64,000 bases of DNA, from NCBI RefSeq assembly GCF_016469035.1, contig NZ_JAEHJZ010000046.1, positions 1 through 64,000 on the forward strand, written 5' to 3'. The notes under the pieces are model-generated. The model searched no databases and was not told the origin of the DNA. It was given only the letters and a program-made list of their open reading frames with translations. Numbering within the stretch: position 1 is the first letter of the stretch; every line of letters starts with the position of its first letter. Position numbers and translations under genes: made by a program. The stretch comes from Gelidibacter salicanalis. Lineage in GTDB: Bacteria; Bacteroidota; Bacteroidia; Flavobacteriales; Flavobacteriaceae. Positions 44,613-54,695 of the stretch are shown piece after piece.

Positions 44613-47390
44613 ATGAATAAATTACTCTGCATCCTTGCGTGCTTATGCACATGCTTGGCCTATTCTCAAAGTACCCCATTTAAAATTTCTGGAAAATTAA
44701 TTAGTGAAGAAGATCAATCGCCATTAGAATCCGCAACCATTTATTTGGAAACGCTCAAGGATTCTACGCTGATAACCTATACCATTTCAGATAAAAATGG
44801 CGAATTTGTCTTGGACAATACTACATATGAAGACTCTCTAAATCTTACCATTTCCTACATCGGTTTCGAGTCGCATTTGCAAATTATAAAAATAGGAAAA
44901 GACCCTATCACTCTCAAAACCGTCCGACTGAAAACCGCTAATTTATTAGAAGAGGTGATCATCAGGTCGCGGGCACCCATCACTGTAAAAAAGGATACTT
45001 TAGAATTTAATGTGGCATCTTTTAAAACTAAAAAAGATGCAAATGTTGAAGATTTGCTAAAGGAGCTTCCAGGAGTAGAGGTTGAAGAAGACGGTAGCAT
45101 TAAGGTAAATGGGAAAGCTGTGAGTCAAATATTTGTGAACGGCAAACCGTTTTTCGGAAATGATCCCACCATTACTACCAGGAATCTGACCAAAGAATTG
45201 ATTGAAAAAGTGCAGATCACCGATACGAAATCTAAAGCAGAAGCCTTTAGTGGTGAAAAGGGAGATAGTGAGAGCAAGACCATAAATCTAACTATTAAGG
45301 AAGAGAATAATAAGGGTGTGTTTGGCCGGGTCTCGGCAGGAGCTGGCACAGATGAACGTTATGAGTATGCCGGAATGGTGAATATATTTGATAATGAACA
45401 ACGCATTAGTATTCTTGCCGGTGGAAACAACATCAATTCTTCAGGATTTAGTTTTGGCGAAATCCGTAAAATGTTTGGTGGCGCCAGAAACATGTCGATG
45501 AGTGGCGGCGGCTCCTTTACCATTGACGGGCGTTCCTTTGGAGGTGGTCAAGGTATTACTACATCAAATACTGCAGGTGCTAACTACGCTGACGAATTAG
45601 GAAAGGGCAACGATTTTTCCGGGGATTATTTTCACTCTGGTAGCCGCTCTAAAGATGCCACAAGAACACAACGCGAGAATATTTTACCAACTTCTAGATA
45701 TTTTACAAATTCAGAGTCCAATTCTGATAATACCACGGATAGTCATAGTGCAAACATGACATTTAATATTAAAGTTGATTCTACATTCATGGTCAATGTG
45801 AGACCTTCCTTTCGATTGTCAAATTCGAGCACAACGTTTGACAGGCAAGAGGCATCCAGGGATGAAAATGAGGTGTTGACCAATCAGTCAGAAACTGCAT
45901 CTTTTGTGGAATCTATTGGGAGAAATTTTGGTAATGATGTCGATATCACCAAACGGTTTGGCAGTAAGGGTTCATTCTTAAGATTGAATGCTAATATGGA
46001 TGTTAATGATACGGGATCAGATGATTTCCTAAATTCAGAAACCAATATCTATGGTGATGCTTCAGAAGATATTAGCAGAAAACAGTTTACAGACGGTGAT
46101 ACAAGATCAAACAATTTTAATACTGGTATTACCTACCGATTGCCGTTGGAAGCGAAGAAATGGTTTCTCGACTTTAAATATGGCTTTGGATCATCCAATC
46201 GTAAAAATGTCAGAAGTACATATGATTTTGACCTGGAGGCGCAGGCATATGATGATTTCAACACAGAGTTGAGTACTGATTTTACCAATAAAAATCTACG
46301 CCACAGTCCGAATATTAGGCTTGTTTACAACGATGAGAAAATGTCTTTTAGAGTGGGCTCAGGTTATACTAATAGAACAATTGAAAATTCAGATAGATTA
46401 CGACCTGAATTGAGCTTAAAGCAAACCTTTAATTTTTTGGATCTAGATGCAAATATGAATTACCGTTTTAGTCCAAAGTCATCTCTAAATTTCAATTATG
46501 ATTTTGACAATGATGCGCCTTCAATTTCCCAGTTGCAACCCTTTAAAGATGTCTCTGATCCTTTAAATACAATTACAGGAAATCCAGATTTGAAGCCTTC
46601 TCAACGTCACAGTTTAAATTTTGGTTATAATAATTATGATTTTCAAAAGAGAACAGGATTTTACATCTATGCAAATGCTAACCTTATAGAAGACAAGGTG
46701 GTATCTAAAACTACCGTGGATGAGAATTTTGTAAGAAATACAAACTATACCAATGTTGACGGCAACTATTGGATGTACATAGGGTCTAGTTATAGTAAGG
46801 ATTTTAAAGTAGATTCACTGCAAACCGTCAAAATACGACTAGGCCTTTCAGGTAATGTAAACAAACAGGTAAACTTCAATAACGGTATAGAATATGCCAC
46901 AACAAGTAATCGGTTAAATCCAAATTTAGGGATCACTTACACATGGAATAAGCTTTTTGAAATCATGCCAAACTACCGATTGTCCTTTACGAAAACTCAT
47001 TATGATTTGGATGATTTTGAAGATCGTAATTTCATCAGTCACAACTTAGGAATTCGTACGGCAACCTTCTTTCCAGATAAATTGGAATGGCGAAATGATA
47101 TTAGTTTTATGTACAACCCCAATGTTGCCCAAGGCTTTCAAAAAAGTGCCTGGTTTTGGAATGCGACCTTAGCGTATTCCATACTCAAGGATAATGGAAC
47201 GGTGACGTTAAAGGTGTACGATCTCTTAAATCAGAATACCAATGCACAACGTACAACAACTGAAAACTATATCCAAGATTCACAAAGTACCGTCTTAGAA
47301 CAGTATTTTATGTGGAGTTTTAGTTGGAAATTCAATAGTTTAGGGCCTAAAGGTGAAAGTAGGGGTGGAGATATGCATTTTATGATGTAA
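44613..47390 (+). CDS. Outer-membrane beta-barrel / TonB-dependent receptor-like protein
   Basis: A 925-residue outer-membrane protein. The ATG at 44613 gives a clean signal peptide (MNKLLCILACLCTCLAYSQ); an in-frame TTG at 44595 adds six residues and is not favoured. A carboxypeptidase-regulatory-like domain (about 26-100) is followed by a plug-like segment with DLLKELPGVEVEEDG, VNGKPFFGNDP and LIEKVQITDTKSKAEAFSG. The barrel follows, with a Gly/Ser/Met-rich insert (about 300-330: MFGGARNMSMSGGG). The C-terminus ends in SFSWKFNSLGPKG. It is the type of barrel often found with GLPGLI proteins in relatives, but no such gene is adjacent here. Substrate unknown. Confidence 0.85.
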   Translation: MNKLLCILACLCTCLAYSQSTPFKISGKLISEEDQSPLESATIYLETLKDSTLITYTISDKNGEFVLDNTTYEDSLNLTISYIGFESHLQIIKIGKDPITLKTVRLKTANLLEEVIIRSRAPITVKKDTLEFNVASFKTKKDANVEDLLKELPGVEVEEDGSIKVNGKAVSQIFVNGKPFFGNDPTITTRNLTKELIEKVQITDTKSKAEAFSGEKGDSESKTINLTIKEENNKGVFGRVSAGAGTDERYEYAGMVNIFDNEQRISILAGGNNINSSGFSFGEIRKMFGGARNMSMSGGGSFTIDGRSFGGGQGITTSNTAGANYADELGKGNDFSGDYFHSGSRSKDATRTQRENILPTSRYFTNSESNSDNTTDSHSANMTFNIKVDSTFMVNVRPSFRLSNSSTTFDRQEASRDENEVLTNQSETASFVESIGRNFGNDVDITKRFGSKGSFLRLNANMDVNDTGSDDFLNSETNIYGDASEDISRKQFTDGDTRSNNFNTGITYRLPLEAKKWFLDFKYGFGSSNRKNVRSTYDFDLEAQAYDDFNTELSTDFTNKNLRHSPNIRLVYNDEKMSFRVGSGYTNRTIENSDRLRPELSLKQTFNFLDLDANMNYRFSPKSSLNFNYDFDNDAPSISQLQPFKDVSDPLNTITGNPDLKPSQRHSLNFGYNNYDFQKRTGFYIYANANLIEDKVVSKTTVDENFVRNTNYTNVDGNYWMYIGSSYSKDFKVDSLQTVKIRLGLSGNVNKQVNFNNGIEYATTSNRLNPNLGITYTWNKLFEIMPNYRLSFTKTHYDLDDFEDRNFISHNLGIRTATFFPDKLEWRNDISFMYNPNVAQGFQKSAWFWNATLAYSILKDNGTVTLKVYDLLNQNTNAQRTTTENYIQDSQSTVLEQYFMWSFSWKFNSLGPKGESRGGDMHFMM

Positions 47391-47997
47391 ATAAACCGTA
47401 ACGTTTGTTTGGATCTAGCAGAATAACTGATTACTGAAGACTGCCTACTGCAGACTAAAGAGGTTATTACACAGAGTTGCACAGAGAAGCACAGAGTTCC
47501 ACAGAGTAGAGCAAGCTCTTTGTACCTTAAAGTTTTAAACTTAAATCGTACTAACTGAATAATGAATACTGAATACCGAATACTGAATACTGCCCACTAA
47601 AGAGGTCATTACACAGAGTTGCACAGAGGAGCACAGAGTTTCACAGAGTAGAGCAAGCTATATGTACCTGAAAGTTTTCTTCGTTCCCAATAAGAATCGA
47701 TGCTTTTTTTAGTCTGAAACATGGGATTCCTCCTGACGTCGGAATGACAAAGTAGAGACTGAATGAAAAAGGGCAACAGGAATGACAGGGGCGCAATTTG
47801 TCATGTCGAATGTAATGAGACATCACATAACAGCAGTCTTACCTAGGATTACTGTTATGTGATTCCTCCTAACGTCGGAATGACAAATTGCAAGGGGATG
47901 ACAGGGCGTAGAAATCCCACAACTTTTTGACTTGATCCGTTTTAAACGTAAATCGTACTAACTGAATACTGAATACTGACAACTGAAAACTGAAAAC
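47391..47997. repeat. Composite intergenic repeat cluster
   Basis: 607 bp without a gene. It contains a 142-bp tandem unit at 47455-47596, repeated in part at 47597-47678 (each with CTAAAGAGGT, several CACAGAG motifs and AGAGCAAGCT). GAATACTGAATAC-like arrays occur near 47560-47592 and 47962-47995, and a ~30-bp segment with AAATCGTACTAACTGAATA occurs at both 47532-47563 and 47939-47970. Two inverted copies of the TGTCATTCCGA...GAGGAATC element lie at 47725-47749 and 47861-47885. A perfect 12-bp inverted repeat ATCACATAACAG / CTGTTATGTGAT lies at 47822-47833 and 47852-47863. Confidence 0.8.
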
Positions 47998-48870
47998 CTA
48001 CCATCCTCCAGAAGCGCCTCCGCCTCCAAAGCCACCACCACCGAAGCCACCGCCGAATCCGCCTCCGCCTCCAAAGCCACCGCCTCCGCCAAAGCCACCG
48101 CCGGAAGAACCGCCACCAAGGCCACCGCGACCTAGGCTGCTTAAAATAATGGCATCCCAAATACTAAAATCGTTTCTACGATTATTACCTGGTCCGTTGC
48201 CGCCGCCACCTCGCTTATTTTTAGAGATGGAAATCATGATGATTATAAACACCACAAAAAGCATAAACATAAACCCGATAGGAAGCCCTTCTGTAGTGTT
48301 ATTGACTTGTCGGGTACCTTGGTATTCGCCAGTCATGACTTCAAAAATAGCATCAGCACCTCGGTTGAGTCCGCCGTTATAGTCGTTTTGTTTAAAGTAT
48401 GGAATGATGTCTTGTTCAATAATGCGCTTAGACATGGCGTCCGTTAATAAATGCTCTACACCGTAGCCTGTGTTAATGGCAATCTTTCGATCGTCTTTGG
48501 CTAACAATATTAATATGCCATTATCTTCTTTTGCCTGTCCAATACCCCATTTTTGTCCCCATTGCGCACCAAGATAATTGATGTTTTCGCCATTGGTAGA
48601 ACTAATTATAGCCACCACAATTTGTGTTGAGGTCGTATCAGAGTATTTGATTAGTTTTTGTTCTAAACTATTTTTTTGACTTTCAGACAATAAGGGTGTA
48701 AATTGATACACACTGGTTTGTTCTGTAATGCCAGAAGGTTTCTCAGGAATTGTAAACTGAGAAAACCCAGAATGTATACCACATATAATCATCAGTGCGC
48801 TAAAAAGAAAGCGTTGAAAAACGCTGTTCTTAATACGGAATAAATGTTGACTGCCGATTGCTGTTTGCAT
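47998..48870 (-). CDS. TPM-domain protein with glycine-rich tail
   Basis: 290 residues. The N-terminal hydrophobic segment (FLFSALMIICGIHSGFSQ) is a signal peptide. A TPM domain follows (about 50-180: STQIVVAIISSTNGENI, WGIGQAKEDNGILILLAKDDRKIAI and GYGVEHLLTD as separate pieces), then one membrane helix (about 198-220) and a tail of about 40 residues made of GGGFGGGG-type repeats ending in GGW. In the TPM fold this class has been linked to photosystem repair in plants, and the bacterial versions are envelope proteins. It is the last gene of an operon with a second TPM protein, lemA and merR. Confidence 0.85.
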   Translation of the reverse strand: MQTAIGSQHLFRIKNSVFQRFLFSALMIICGIHSGFSQFTIPEKPSGITEQTSVYQFTPLLSESQKNSLEQKLIKYSDTTSTQIVVAIISSTNGENINYLGAQWGQKWGIGQAKEDNGILILLAKDDRKIAINTGYGVEHLLTDAMSKRIIEQDIIPYFKQNDYNGGLNRGADAIFEVMTGEYQGTRQVNNTTEGLPIGFMFMLFVVFIIIMISISKNKRGGGGNGPGNNRRNDFSIWDAIILSSLGRGGLGGGSSGGGFGGGGGFGGGGGFGGGFGGGGFGGGGASGGW

Positions 48871-48963
48871 ACTTGGATCCTTCTTTTTAATTGCTGTTAT
48901 GTTCCATCTTAAAGAACTTAAAATAAGCTATGATATCTTATAGACCTCAAAATATTGAGGTTT

Positions 48964-49401
48964 TTAACCTATAGAAATATCGTCCGGAATTTCATTTCTA
49001 TCGTCGCTTTGCCATGGAAAATGCTCTTCTAATTGTTTTCCGGCCTTTAAAATACCATCCACCAGACCTTGCTTAAAATGCCCTCTCTTAAAATGGCCTT
49101 GCATGATATTTTTGGTGCTTTCCCAAAAATCATCTTCCACTACATTATTAATACCTTCATCACCAAAAATAACGAACGTTTTGTCTTCCACGGCCACATA
49201 AATCAAAACACCATTTTGAAGTTTTGTATTGTCCATTTTTAGCATATGAAAGACCTCTAATGCGCGTTCATAGGTGTCTATTTTAGAGGTTTTTTCAAGG
49301 TGCACACGAATTTCTCCTGAGGTATTCTTTTCGGCGGTCCGGATGGCGGCAACAACTTGTTGCTCCTCTTCAGGTGTAAGAAAATCTTCTGTTTTAGACA
49401 T
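48964..49401 (-). CDS. TPM-domain protein, soluble
   Basis: 145 residues with a single TPM domain: EEEQQVVAAIRTAEKNTSGEIRV at the N-terminus (in pieces), NGVLIYVAVEDKTFVIFGDEGI in the centre, and GHFKQGLVDGILKAGKQL. No signal peptide or membrane helix, so cytoplasmic or peripheral. It is a shorter companion of the following TPM gene. It lies 68 bp after lemA in the same operon. Confidence 0.85.
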   Translation of the reverse strand: MSKTEDFLTPEEEQQVVAAIRTAEKNTSGEIRVHLEKTSKIDTYERALEVFHMLKMDNTKLQNGVLIYVAVEDKTFVIFGDEGINNVVEDDFWESTKNIMQGHFKRGHFKQGLVDGILKAGKQLEEHFPWQSDDRNEIPDDISIG

Positions 49402-49469
49402 GCTTTTTGGTTCTTTTTATTGAGTGATTTTCTCAGGTTTATACTTGTAACACAAGAATATGACTAGAT

Positions 49470-50069
49470 TTATTTGAAATCGAAATCCACATCTGGTGCT
49501 TTTTCAGCACCTGCATCTGCTTTGTAGTAGCTCATGTCTTCAAAATTAAAGAGTCCTGCCAATACAGTGTTTGGAAACGTTTTGATGTGTTTGTTATACG
49601 GCTCTACGGATTCGTTAAAACGATCTCTTGCCACATTGATTCTGTTCTCGGTACCTTCCAACTGCGATTGTAATTCCAAGAAGTTTTGGTTGGCTTTTAA
49701 TTCAGGATAACGCTCCACAGAAACTAATAATCTGGAAAGTGCACCACTCAAACCATTTTGCGCTTCTTGAAATTGCGCCATATTTGCTTCATTAAGATTG
49801 CTGGCATCAATAGTAGTAGACGTTGCTTTTGCTCTCGCTTCAATTACGTCTGTCAATGTTCCACGCTCAAAATCAGCGGCACCTTGTACTGTTTTCACAA
49901 GATTGCCAATAAGATCATTACGGCGTTGGTAGCTGCTCTCTACGTTACCCCAGCTTCTTGTAGCTGTTTCTCTAAGTTCTACTGCTGTATTGTTAAAGTT
50001 TTTTCCCCAAGTGTAAAGTGCTATAGCAATTAAGCCGATAATTATTACAGGAATAAGCCATTTTTTCAT
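49470..50069 (-). CDS. lemA: LemA family protein
   Basis: 199 residues. An N-terminal membrane anchor (WLIPVIIIGLIAIALYTWG) precedes a long helical bundle with the family residues SYQRRNDLIGNLVKTVQG and VERYPELKANQNFLELQSQLEG (split here). It is presumed to project helices from the inner membrane. LemA and TPM genes are very often linked, and the sequence shows that arrangement with two TPM genes. Function is unknown. Confidence 0.93.
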   Translation of the reverse strand: MKKWLIPVIIIGLIAIALYTWGKNFNNTAVELRETATRSWGNVESSYQRRNDLIGNLVKTVQGAADFERGTLTDVIEARAKATSTTIDASNLNEANMAQFQEAQNGLSGALSRLLVSVERYPELKANQNFLELQSQLEGTENRINVARDRFNESVEPYNKHIKTFPNTVLAGLFNFEDMSYYKADAGAEKAPDVDFDFK

Positions 50070-50081
50070 AGTGAGTTGGTT

Positions 50082-50411
50082 TTAAAGTTGATTTTTAATT
50101 TTTAAAAGTTGAGATTTTATATGTTCTAATTTACTGATAATTTCAAAAGTATTAAGTGCTTGTTGTTTTTCTTCCTTTAAGTGGGTTTTTGCACCTTCTA
50201 ACGTAAAACCGCGTTCTTTGACCAGATGAAAAATGAACTTGAGGTTCTGAATGTCTTCTGGTGTAAATTTACGGTTGCCCTTAGCGTTCTTTTTAGGTTT
50301 GAGGATGTCAAATTCCTTCTCCCAAAACCGGATTAAAGAGGTGTTGACTTTAAATGCCTTAGCCACTTCGCCAATGCCATAATATCTTTTTTCGGGGAGG
50401 TCGATGTGCAT
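50082..50411 (-). CDS. MerR-family transcriptional regulator
   Basis: 109 residues with the N-terminal winged helix YYGIGEVAKAFKVNTSLIRF and FDILKPKKNAKGNRKFTPEDI, then a long dimerisation helix (GFTLEGAKTHLKEEKQQAL). There is no C-terminal ligand or metal domain and no cysteine cluster, so the signal it senses is unknown. It is 12 bp from lemA and one base after the M23 peptidase stop, the middle gene of a five-gene operon, so it may control its own operon. Confidence 0.9.
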   Translation of the reverse strand: MHIDLPEKRYYGIGEVAKAFKVNTSLIRFWEKEFDILKPKKNAKGNRKFTPEDIQNLKFIFHLVKERGFTLEGAKTHLKEEKQQALNTFEIISKLEHIKSQLLKIKNQL

Positions 50412-50412
50412 A

Positions 50413-51384
50413 TTAATCCAGGGATTGATTTTCTAAGGCAGCGTGTTCCAATAAATTGCTATATTCTTCAGCTGATAAATTGCCATAATAGAAATTAATA
50501 GGGTTGATACGGTCATTGTCCTTCCATACTTCATAATGCAAATGCGGTGCTTCAGACCGTCCAGTGCTTCCCACAAAACCTATCAAATCGCCACGTTTCA
50601 CTTTTTGATTGGCGCGTACATTGTACTTGTAAAGATGGGCGTATAATGATTCGTAACCGTAACCATGATCTATACGGATATGGTTGCCATAACCTGTTGC
50701 CGTATTATCTGCTCTGGTAACTACCCCGTCTCCTGCTGCGTAAATAGGACTGCCTCGAGGCGCTGTAAAATCCATACCGTAATGGAATTTTCTAACCTTC
50801 GTAAAAGGATCTGTTCGATACCCATAGCCCGAGGCCATTCTGGTTAAATCTTCATTATTTACAGGTTGGATTGCAGGTATTGAAGCTAAAAATTTTTCCT
50901 TATCAGACGCTAACACGGCTATTTCATCTAAAGATTTAGACTGTACAACAATCTGCTTTTGCAAGATGTCCATACGTTTATTGGTTTCGATGATGATTTT
51001 TGAATTGTCAAATCCCTCTAAACTTTTATAGCGATTAATCCCACCAAAACCTGCTTTACGCTGTTCTTCCGGAATAGGATTCGCTTCAAAATAAAGTCGG
51101 TATATGGCGTTGTCACGTTCTTCAACATTGGACAGAACTGATTGCGCTTCGTCCATCTTCTTATTCAAAAGCCGATACTGTAATTCCATATGCTGAAGTT
51201 CTCTAGCTAAAGCACGCTCTTTAGGCGATTTTACAAATTGGCTAGCTAAAAACACAAAAAGAAATGCAAAAAGCGCTGAACCCAAAATAAAAATAGCGCC
51301 ATACTTAAAGGTATTCCTTTTTTTGCGCTCTATTTTCTTATAAGAGAGGGTGTCAGAATCGTAATAATATTTTACCTTACTCAT
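50413..51384 (-). CDS. M23-family peptidoglycan endopeptidase
   Basis: 323 residues. One N-terminal membrane helix (about 28-50), a coiled-coil stretch (about 57-165), and a lysostaphin-like zinc domain. The ligands H202 and D206 are in FHYGMDFTAPRGSP, and the HxH motif in EAPHLHYEVW. It cleaves peptide cross-links in the wall or helps to activate other hydrolases. This anchored form with a coiled coil is common next to alaS in bacteroidetes. First gene of the operon that continues with merR, lemA and the TPM genes. Confidence 0.92.
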   Translation of the reverse strand: MSKVKYYYDSDTLSYKKIERKKRNTFKYGAIFILGSALFAFLFVFLASQFVKSPKERALARELQHMELQYRLLNKKMDEAQSVLSNVEERDNAIYRLYFEANPIPEEQRKAGFGGINRYKSLEGFDNSKIIIETNKRMDILQKQIVVQSKSLDEIAVLASDKEKFLASIPAIQPVNNEDLTRMASGYGYRTDPFTKVRKFHYGMDFTAPRGSPIYAAGDGVVTRADNTATGYGNHIRIDHGYGYESLYAHLYKYNVRANQKVKRGDLIGFVGSTGRSEAPHLHYEVWKDNDRINPINFYYGNLSAEEYSNLLEHAALENQSLD

Positions 51385-51540
51385 TTCCTAATTTATACTA
51401 TTTTTGCACAGTTAAAATGACACTAAAAACGTCATTAAACATTAACCAAACGGACAAGCCTACAAAATATTTCAATTGTAAATTTAGTAAAACTAAACCA
51501 AAATCGATTAATGTAGACCTGCGATATGCAAACTTTAAAA

Positions 51541-51548
51541 TAAATTTG
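51541..51548 (+). promoter_or_regulatory. alaS: Promoter -7 box for alaS
   Basis: TAAATTTG matches TAnnTTTG and lies 54 nt before the alaS ATG (51603). A second candidate, TATTTTTG near 51410, is farther upstream. Confidence 0.55.
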
Positions 51549-51602
51549 TGATAAAATGTGCATTCAGGCCATTTTGAATACTAATAAGACATCAATACCA
51601 TC

Positions 51603-54215
51603 ATGAAATCTCAAGACATACGATCAAAATATTTAACTTTTTTTAAGAATAAACAGCATGATATTGTGCCTTCAGCTCCTATGGTGTTAAAGGATGATCC
51701 CACCTTAATGTTTGTCAATTCTGGAATGGCACCTTTTAAGGAGTATTTTTTGGGCAATGCACAACCAAAAAACACCAGAATTGCCGATAGCCAAAAATGC
51801 TTACGAGTTTCAGGAAAACATAATGATTTGGAGGAAGTAGGGTATGATACCTATCACCATACCTTGTTCGAGATGTTGGGCAATTGGAGTTTTGGAGATT
51901 ACTTTAAAAAAGAAGCCATAGCTTGGGCTTGGGAATTGCTGACCGAAGAATATGGTATTGATAAAGATATCCTCTATGTTACGGTGTTTGAAGGCGATAA
52001 GGATGATAATTTACCAATGGACCAGGAGGCTTACGATTTATGGAAATCCTTTATTTCTGAAGATCGTATTTTGATGGGTAATAAAAAGGATAACTTTTGG
52101 GAAATGGGCGATCAAGGGCCGTGTGGGCCATGTAGTGAAATTCACGTTGATATCAGATCAGCAGAAGAAAAAGCAAAAGTAGATGGTAAGATCTTGGTGA
52201 ATATGGACCACCCGCAAGTAGTGGAAATATGGAACCTCGTATTCATGCAATACAACAGAAAAGCAAATGGATCCTTAGAAAACTTGCCACAAAAACATAT
52301 CGATACAGGTATGGGGTTTGAGCGGTTGTGTATGGTATTACAGGGCGTTCAGTCTAATTATGATACCGATGTCTTTACGCCAATTATTCGTGAAATTGAA
52401 ACCATTGCCAATAAAACGTACGGAAAAGACGAAGAGATAGACGTCGCTATTCGTGTGATTTCTGATCACGTACGTGCCGTGGCCTTCTCTATTGCAGATG
52501 GGCAGCTGCCCAGTAATACAGGCGCCGGTTATGTGATTCGTCGAATTCTACGAAGAGCCATTCGTTATAGTTTTACCTTTTTAGATCAAAAGGAACCATT
52601 TATCTATAGATTGGTAGATATATTGAGCAAGAAAATGGGCGATGCTTTCCCAGAATTGAAATCACAGAAACAATTGATTGAAAATGTGATTAAGGAAGAA
52701 GAGCAATCGTTTTTAAGAACTTTAGATCAAGGTTTAGTCTTATTAAACAGGGTTGTTGAAGAATCCACTTCTAAAGTCATCTCTGGAGAAAAAGCCTTTG
52801 AACTTTATGATACTTTCGGATTCCCGATCGATTTAACCGCATTAATACTGCGCGAAAAAGGATTGGAATTGGATGAGACCGGTTTTAAGTCTGAAATGAA
52901 AAAACAGAAAGACCGTTCGCGTGCCGCTGGTGAAATGTCTACCGAAGATTGGATCGTTTTAAAGGAGGATGATCACCAAGAATTTATAGGCTATGATGTA
53001 CTTGAAGCCAATGTAAAAATTACCCGCTACAGAAAAGTGGTTTCTAAAAAGGATGGGGAGATGTACCAATTGGTGTTTAATTTGACCCCTTTTTATGCTG
53101 AGGGTGGCGGACAGGTAGGCGATAAGGGCTATTTGGAAGACAGCCATGGCGATGTGGTATATATTTTGGATACCAAAAAGGAGAACAACGTCACGATTCA
53201 CTTTACCAAGAATTTACCCAAAGATCTGAACGCTGCATTTAAGGCGTCAGTAGATGACAAGCAACGGAGACGGACGGAAGCAAATCATACCGCAACACAT
53301 TTATTGCACCAAGCGTTGCGTGAAATATTAGGAGCGCATGTAGAGCAAAAAGGGAGTGCCGTACACTCTAAATATTTGCGTTTTGACTTTTCACATTTTT
53401 CAAAAATGACCGCAGAAGAATTGCGTGATGTTGAAGATTTTGTCAACGCACGGATTGATGGCAAGCTGCAACTCCATGAACAGCGCAATATTCCTATGCA
53501 AAAGGCCATCGATGAAGGTGCCATTGCCCTTTTTGGTGAAAAATATGGCGATACCGTAAGAACGGTCCGTTATGGGCAGTCGTTTGAATTGTGTGGCGGG
53601 ACGCATGTGAAAAACACAGCAGATATCTGGTATTTTAAAATTATATCAGAAGGCGCAGTGGCTTCAGGTATTCGGCGTATTGAAGCCATTACCAATGATG
53701 CCGTTAAAACGTATTACCAAGACCATGATCGTGCCTTCTTTGAAATAAAAGGATTGTTGAACAATGCTCAAGAACCGGTAAAAGCCATTCAAAGTTTGCA
53801 ATCAGAGAATGCTGATTTAAAGAAGCAACTGGAAGGCTTATTGAAAGACAAGGCGAAAAACATGAAAGCTGATCTTAAACATGAATTGTCTGAGATTAAC
53901 GGTGTCCAATTTTTAGCTAAAAAAGTAGATTTGGATGCCTCCGGAATTAAAGATCTATCCTTTGAATTGGGTCAACAGTATGAGAACTTATTCTTATTGT
54001 TTGCCGCTGAAAATGATGGCAAAGCACTTTTATCCTGTTATATTTCTAAAGAACTGGTAGCGAGTAAAGGCTTAGATGCAGGTACCATTGTGCGCGAATT
54101 GGGTAAATATATCCAAGGCGGCGGCGGCGGACAGCCCTTCTTTGCGACTGCCGGTGGTAAGAATCCTCAAGGCATTGATCAGGCATTAGCCGCAGCTCAA
54201 GAGTATTTGAAATAA
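51603..54215 (+). CDS. alaS: Alanine-tRNA ligase
   Basis: 870 residues charging tRNA(Ala). The class II catalytic core comes first ([45 protein letters not shown]), then the tRNA-recognition region and the editing domain with [11 protein letters not shown] and the CGGTHV zinc ligands. The C-terminal C-Ala domain is recognisable by [17 protein letters not shown] near the end. All domains are present and the length is normal. It is divergent from the M23 peptidase, and its 3' flank is a tandem repeat array. Confidence 0.98.
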   Translation: MKSQDIRSKYLTFFKNKQHDIVPSAPMVLKDDPTLMFVNSGMAPFKEYFLGNAQPKNTRIADSQKCLRVSGKHNDLEEVGYDTYHHTLFEMLGNWSFGDYFKKEAIAWAWELLTEEYGIDKDILYVTVFEGDKDDNLPMDQEAYDLWKSFISEDRILMGNKKDNFWEMGDQGPCGPCSEIHVDIRSAEEKAKVDGKILVNMDHPQVVEIWNLVFMQYNRKANGSLENLPQKHIDTGMGFERLCMVLQGVQSNYDTDVFTPIIREIETIANKTYGKDEEIDVAIRVISDHVRAVAFSIADGQLPSNTGAGYVIRRILRRAIRYSFTFLDQKEPFIYRLVDILSKKMGDAFPELKSQKQLIENVIKEEEQSFLRTLDQGLVLLNRVVEESTSKVISGEKAFELYDTFGFPIDLTALILREKGLELDETGFKSEMKKQKDRSRAAGEMSTEDWIVLKEDDHQEFIGYDVLEANVKITRYRKVVSKKDGEMYQLVFNLTPFYAEGGGQVGDKGYLEDSHGDVVYILDTKKENNVTIHFTKNLPKDLNAAFKASVDDKQRRRTEANHTATHLLHQALREILGAHVEQKGSAVHSKYLRFDFSHFSKMTAEELRDVEDFVNARIDGKLQLHEQRNIPMQKAIDEGAIALFGEKYGDTVRTVRYGQSFELCGGTHVKNTADIWYFKIISEGAVASGIRRIEAITNDAVKTYYQDHDRAFFEIKGLLNNAQEPVKAIQSLQSENADLKKQLEGLLKDKAKNMKADLKHELSEINGVQFLAKKVDLDASGIKDLSFELGQQYENLFLLFAAENDGKALLSCYISKELVASKGLDAGTIVRELGKYIQGGGGGQPFFATAGGKNPQGIDQALAAAQEYLK

Positions 54216-54250
54216 TTGGTTTTGGCCCTCACAAATGACAGCGTGTTTTT

Positions 54251-54580
54251 TGTCATTCCGAGGCACGACGTCTGGTTGTCATTCCGAGGCACGACACATA
54301 ATTGTCATTCCGAGGCACGAGGAATCCCATAATACTAAGTTCTTTAAAAGAAGGAACGGAATCATAAGAATAGCAAACAACCCTTAAAAACGAAGCACCA
54401 ATAATTGTCATTCCGAGGCACGACACATAATTGTCATTCCGAGGTACGAGGAATCCCATAATACTAAGTTCATTAAAAGAAGGAACGGAATCATAAGAAT
54501 AGCAAACAACCTTAAAAACGAAGCGCCAATAATTGTCATTCCGAGGCACGACGTCTGGTTGTCATTCCGAGGCACGAGGA
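54251..54580. repeat. Tandem array of TGTCATTCCGAGGCACGA elements
   Basis: Seven copies of the core TGTCATTCCGAGGCACGA start at 54251, 54277, 54303, 54406, 54432, 54534 and 54560. The larger repeating unit is about 129 bp (54276, 54405 and 54533 begin equivalent points), containing a 26-bp doublet of the core plus about 100 bp of linker with AAGAAGGAACGGAATCATAA. Three cores end in GAGGAATC. It lies between alaS and the GSCFA gene and makes the apparent minus-strand reading frame a false one. Confidence 0.9.
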
Positions 54581-54610
54581 ATCACATCACATCACATCAC
54601 ATCACATCAC
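54581..54610. repeat. (ATCAC)6 pentanucleotide repeat
   Basis: Six perfect ATCAC units continue directly from the GAGGAATC end of the last element of the 129-bp array. Likely to vary in number by slippage. It lies about 85 bp upstream of the GSCFA start codon, within the region where its promoter is expected. Confidence 0.95.
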
Positions 54611-54695
54611 ATCTCGTCCCCTAAAAATGACAGGAAAACAGTAACTAATTTTTATGCGGAGAACTTAACATCTCCGCACCTTTGCAAGAAAAAAA

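Noticed and set aside
47942-48160. Arg/Trp-rich minus-strand frame
   Set aside because: Shadow of the glycine-rich repeats of the TPM protein in another frame.
54253-54549. 98-residue minus-strand frame with repeated PRNDNY peptides
   Set aside because: It consists entirely of the 129-bp tandem repeats; there is no domain and no start signal.
54251-54580. CRISPR-like array
   Set aside because: The unit is about 129 bp with conserved linker between cores, not short repeats with unique spacers, and no cas gene is present.
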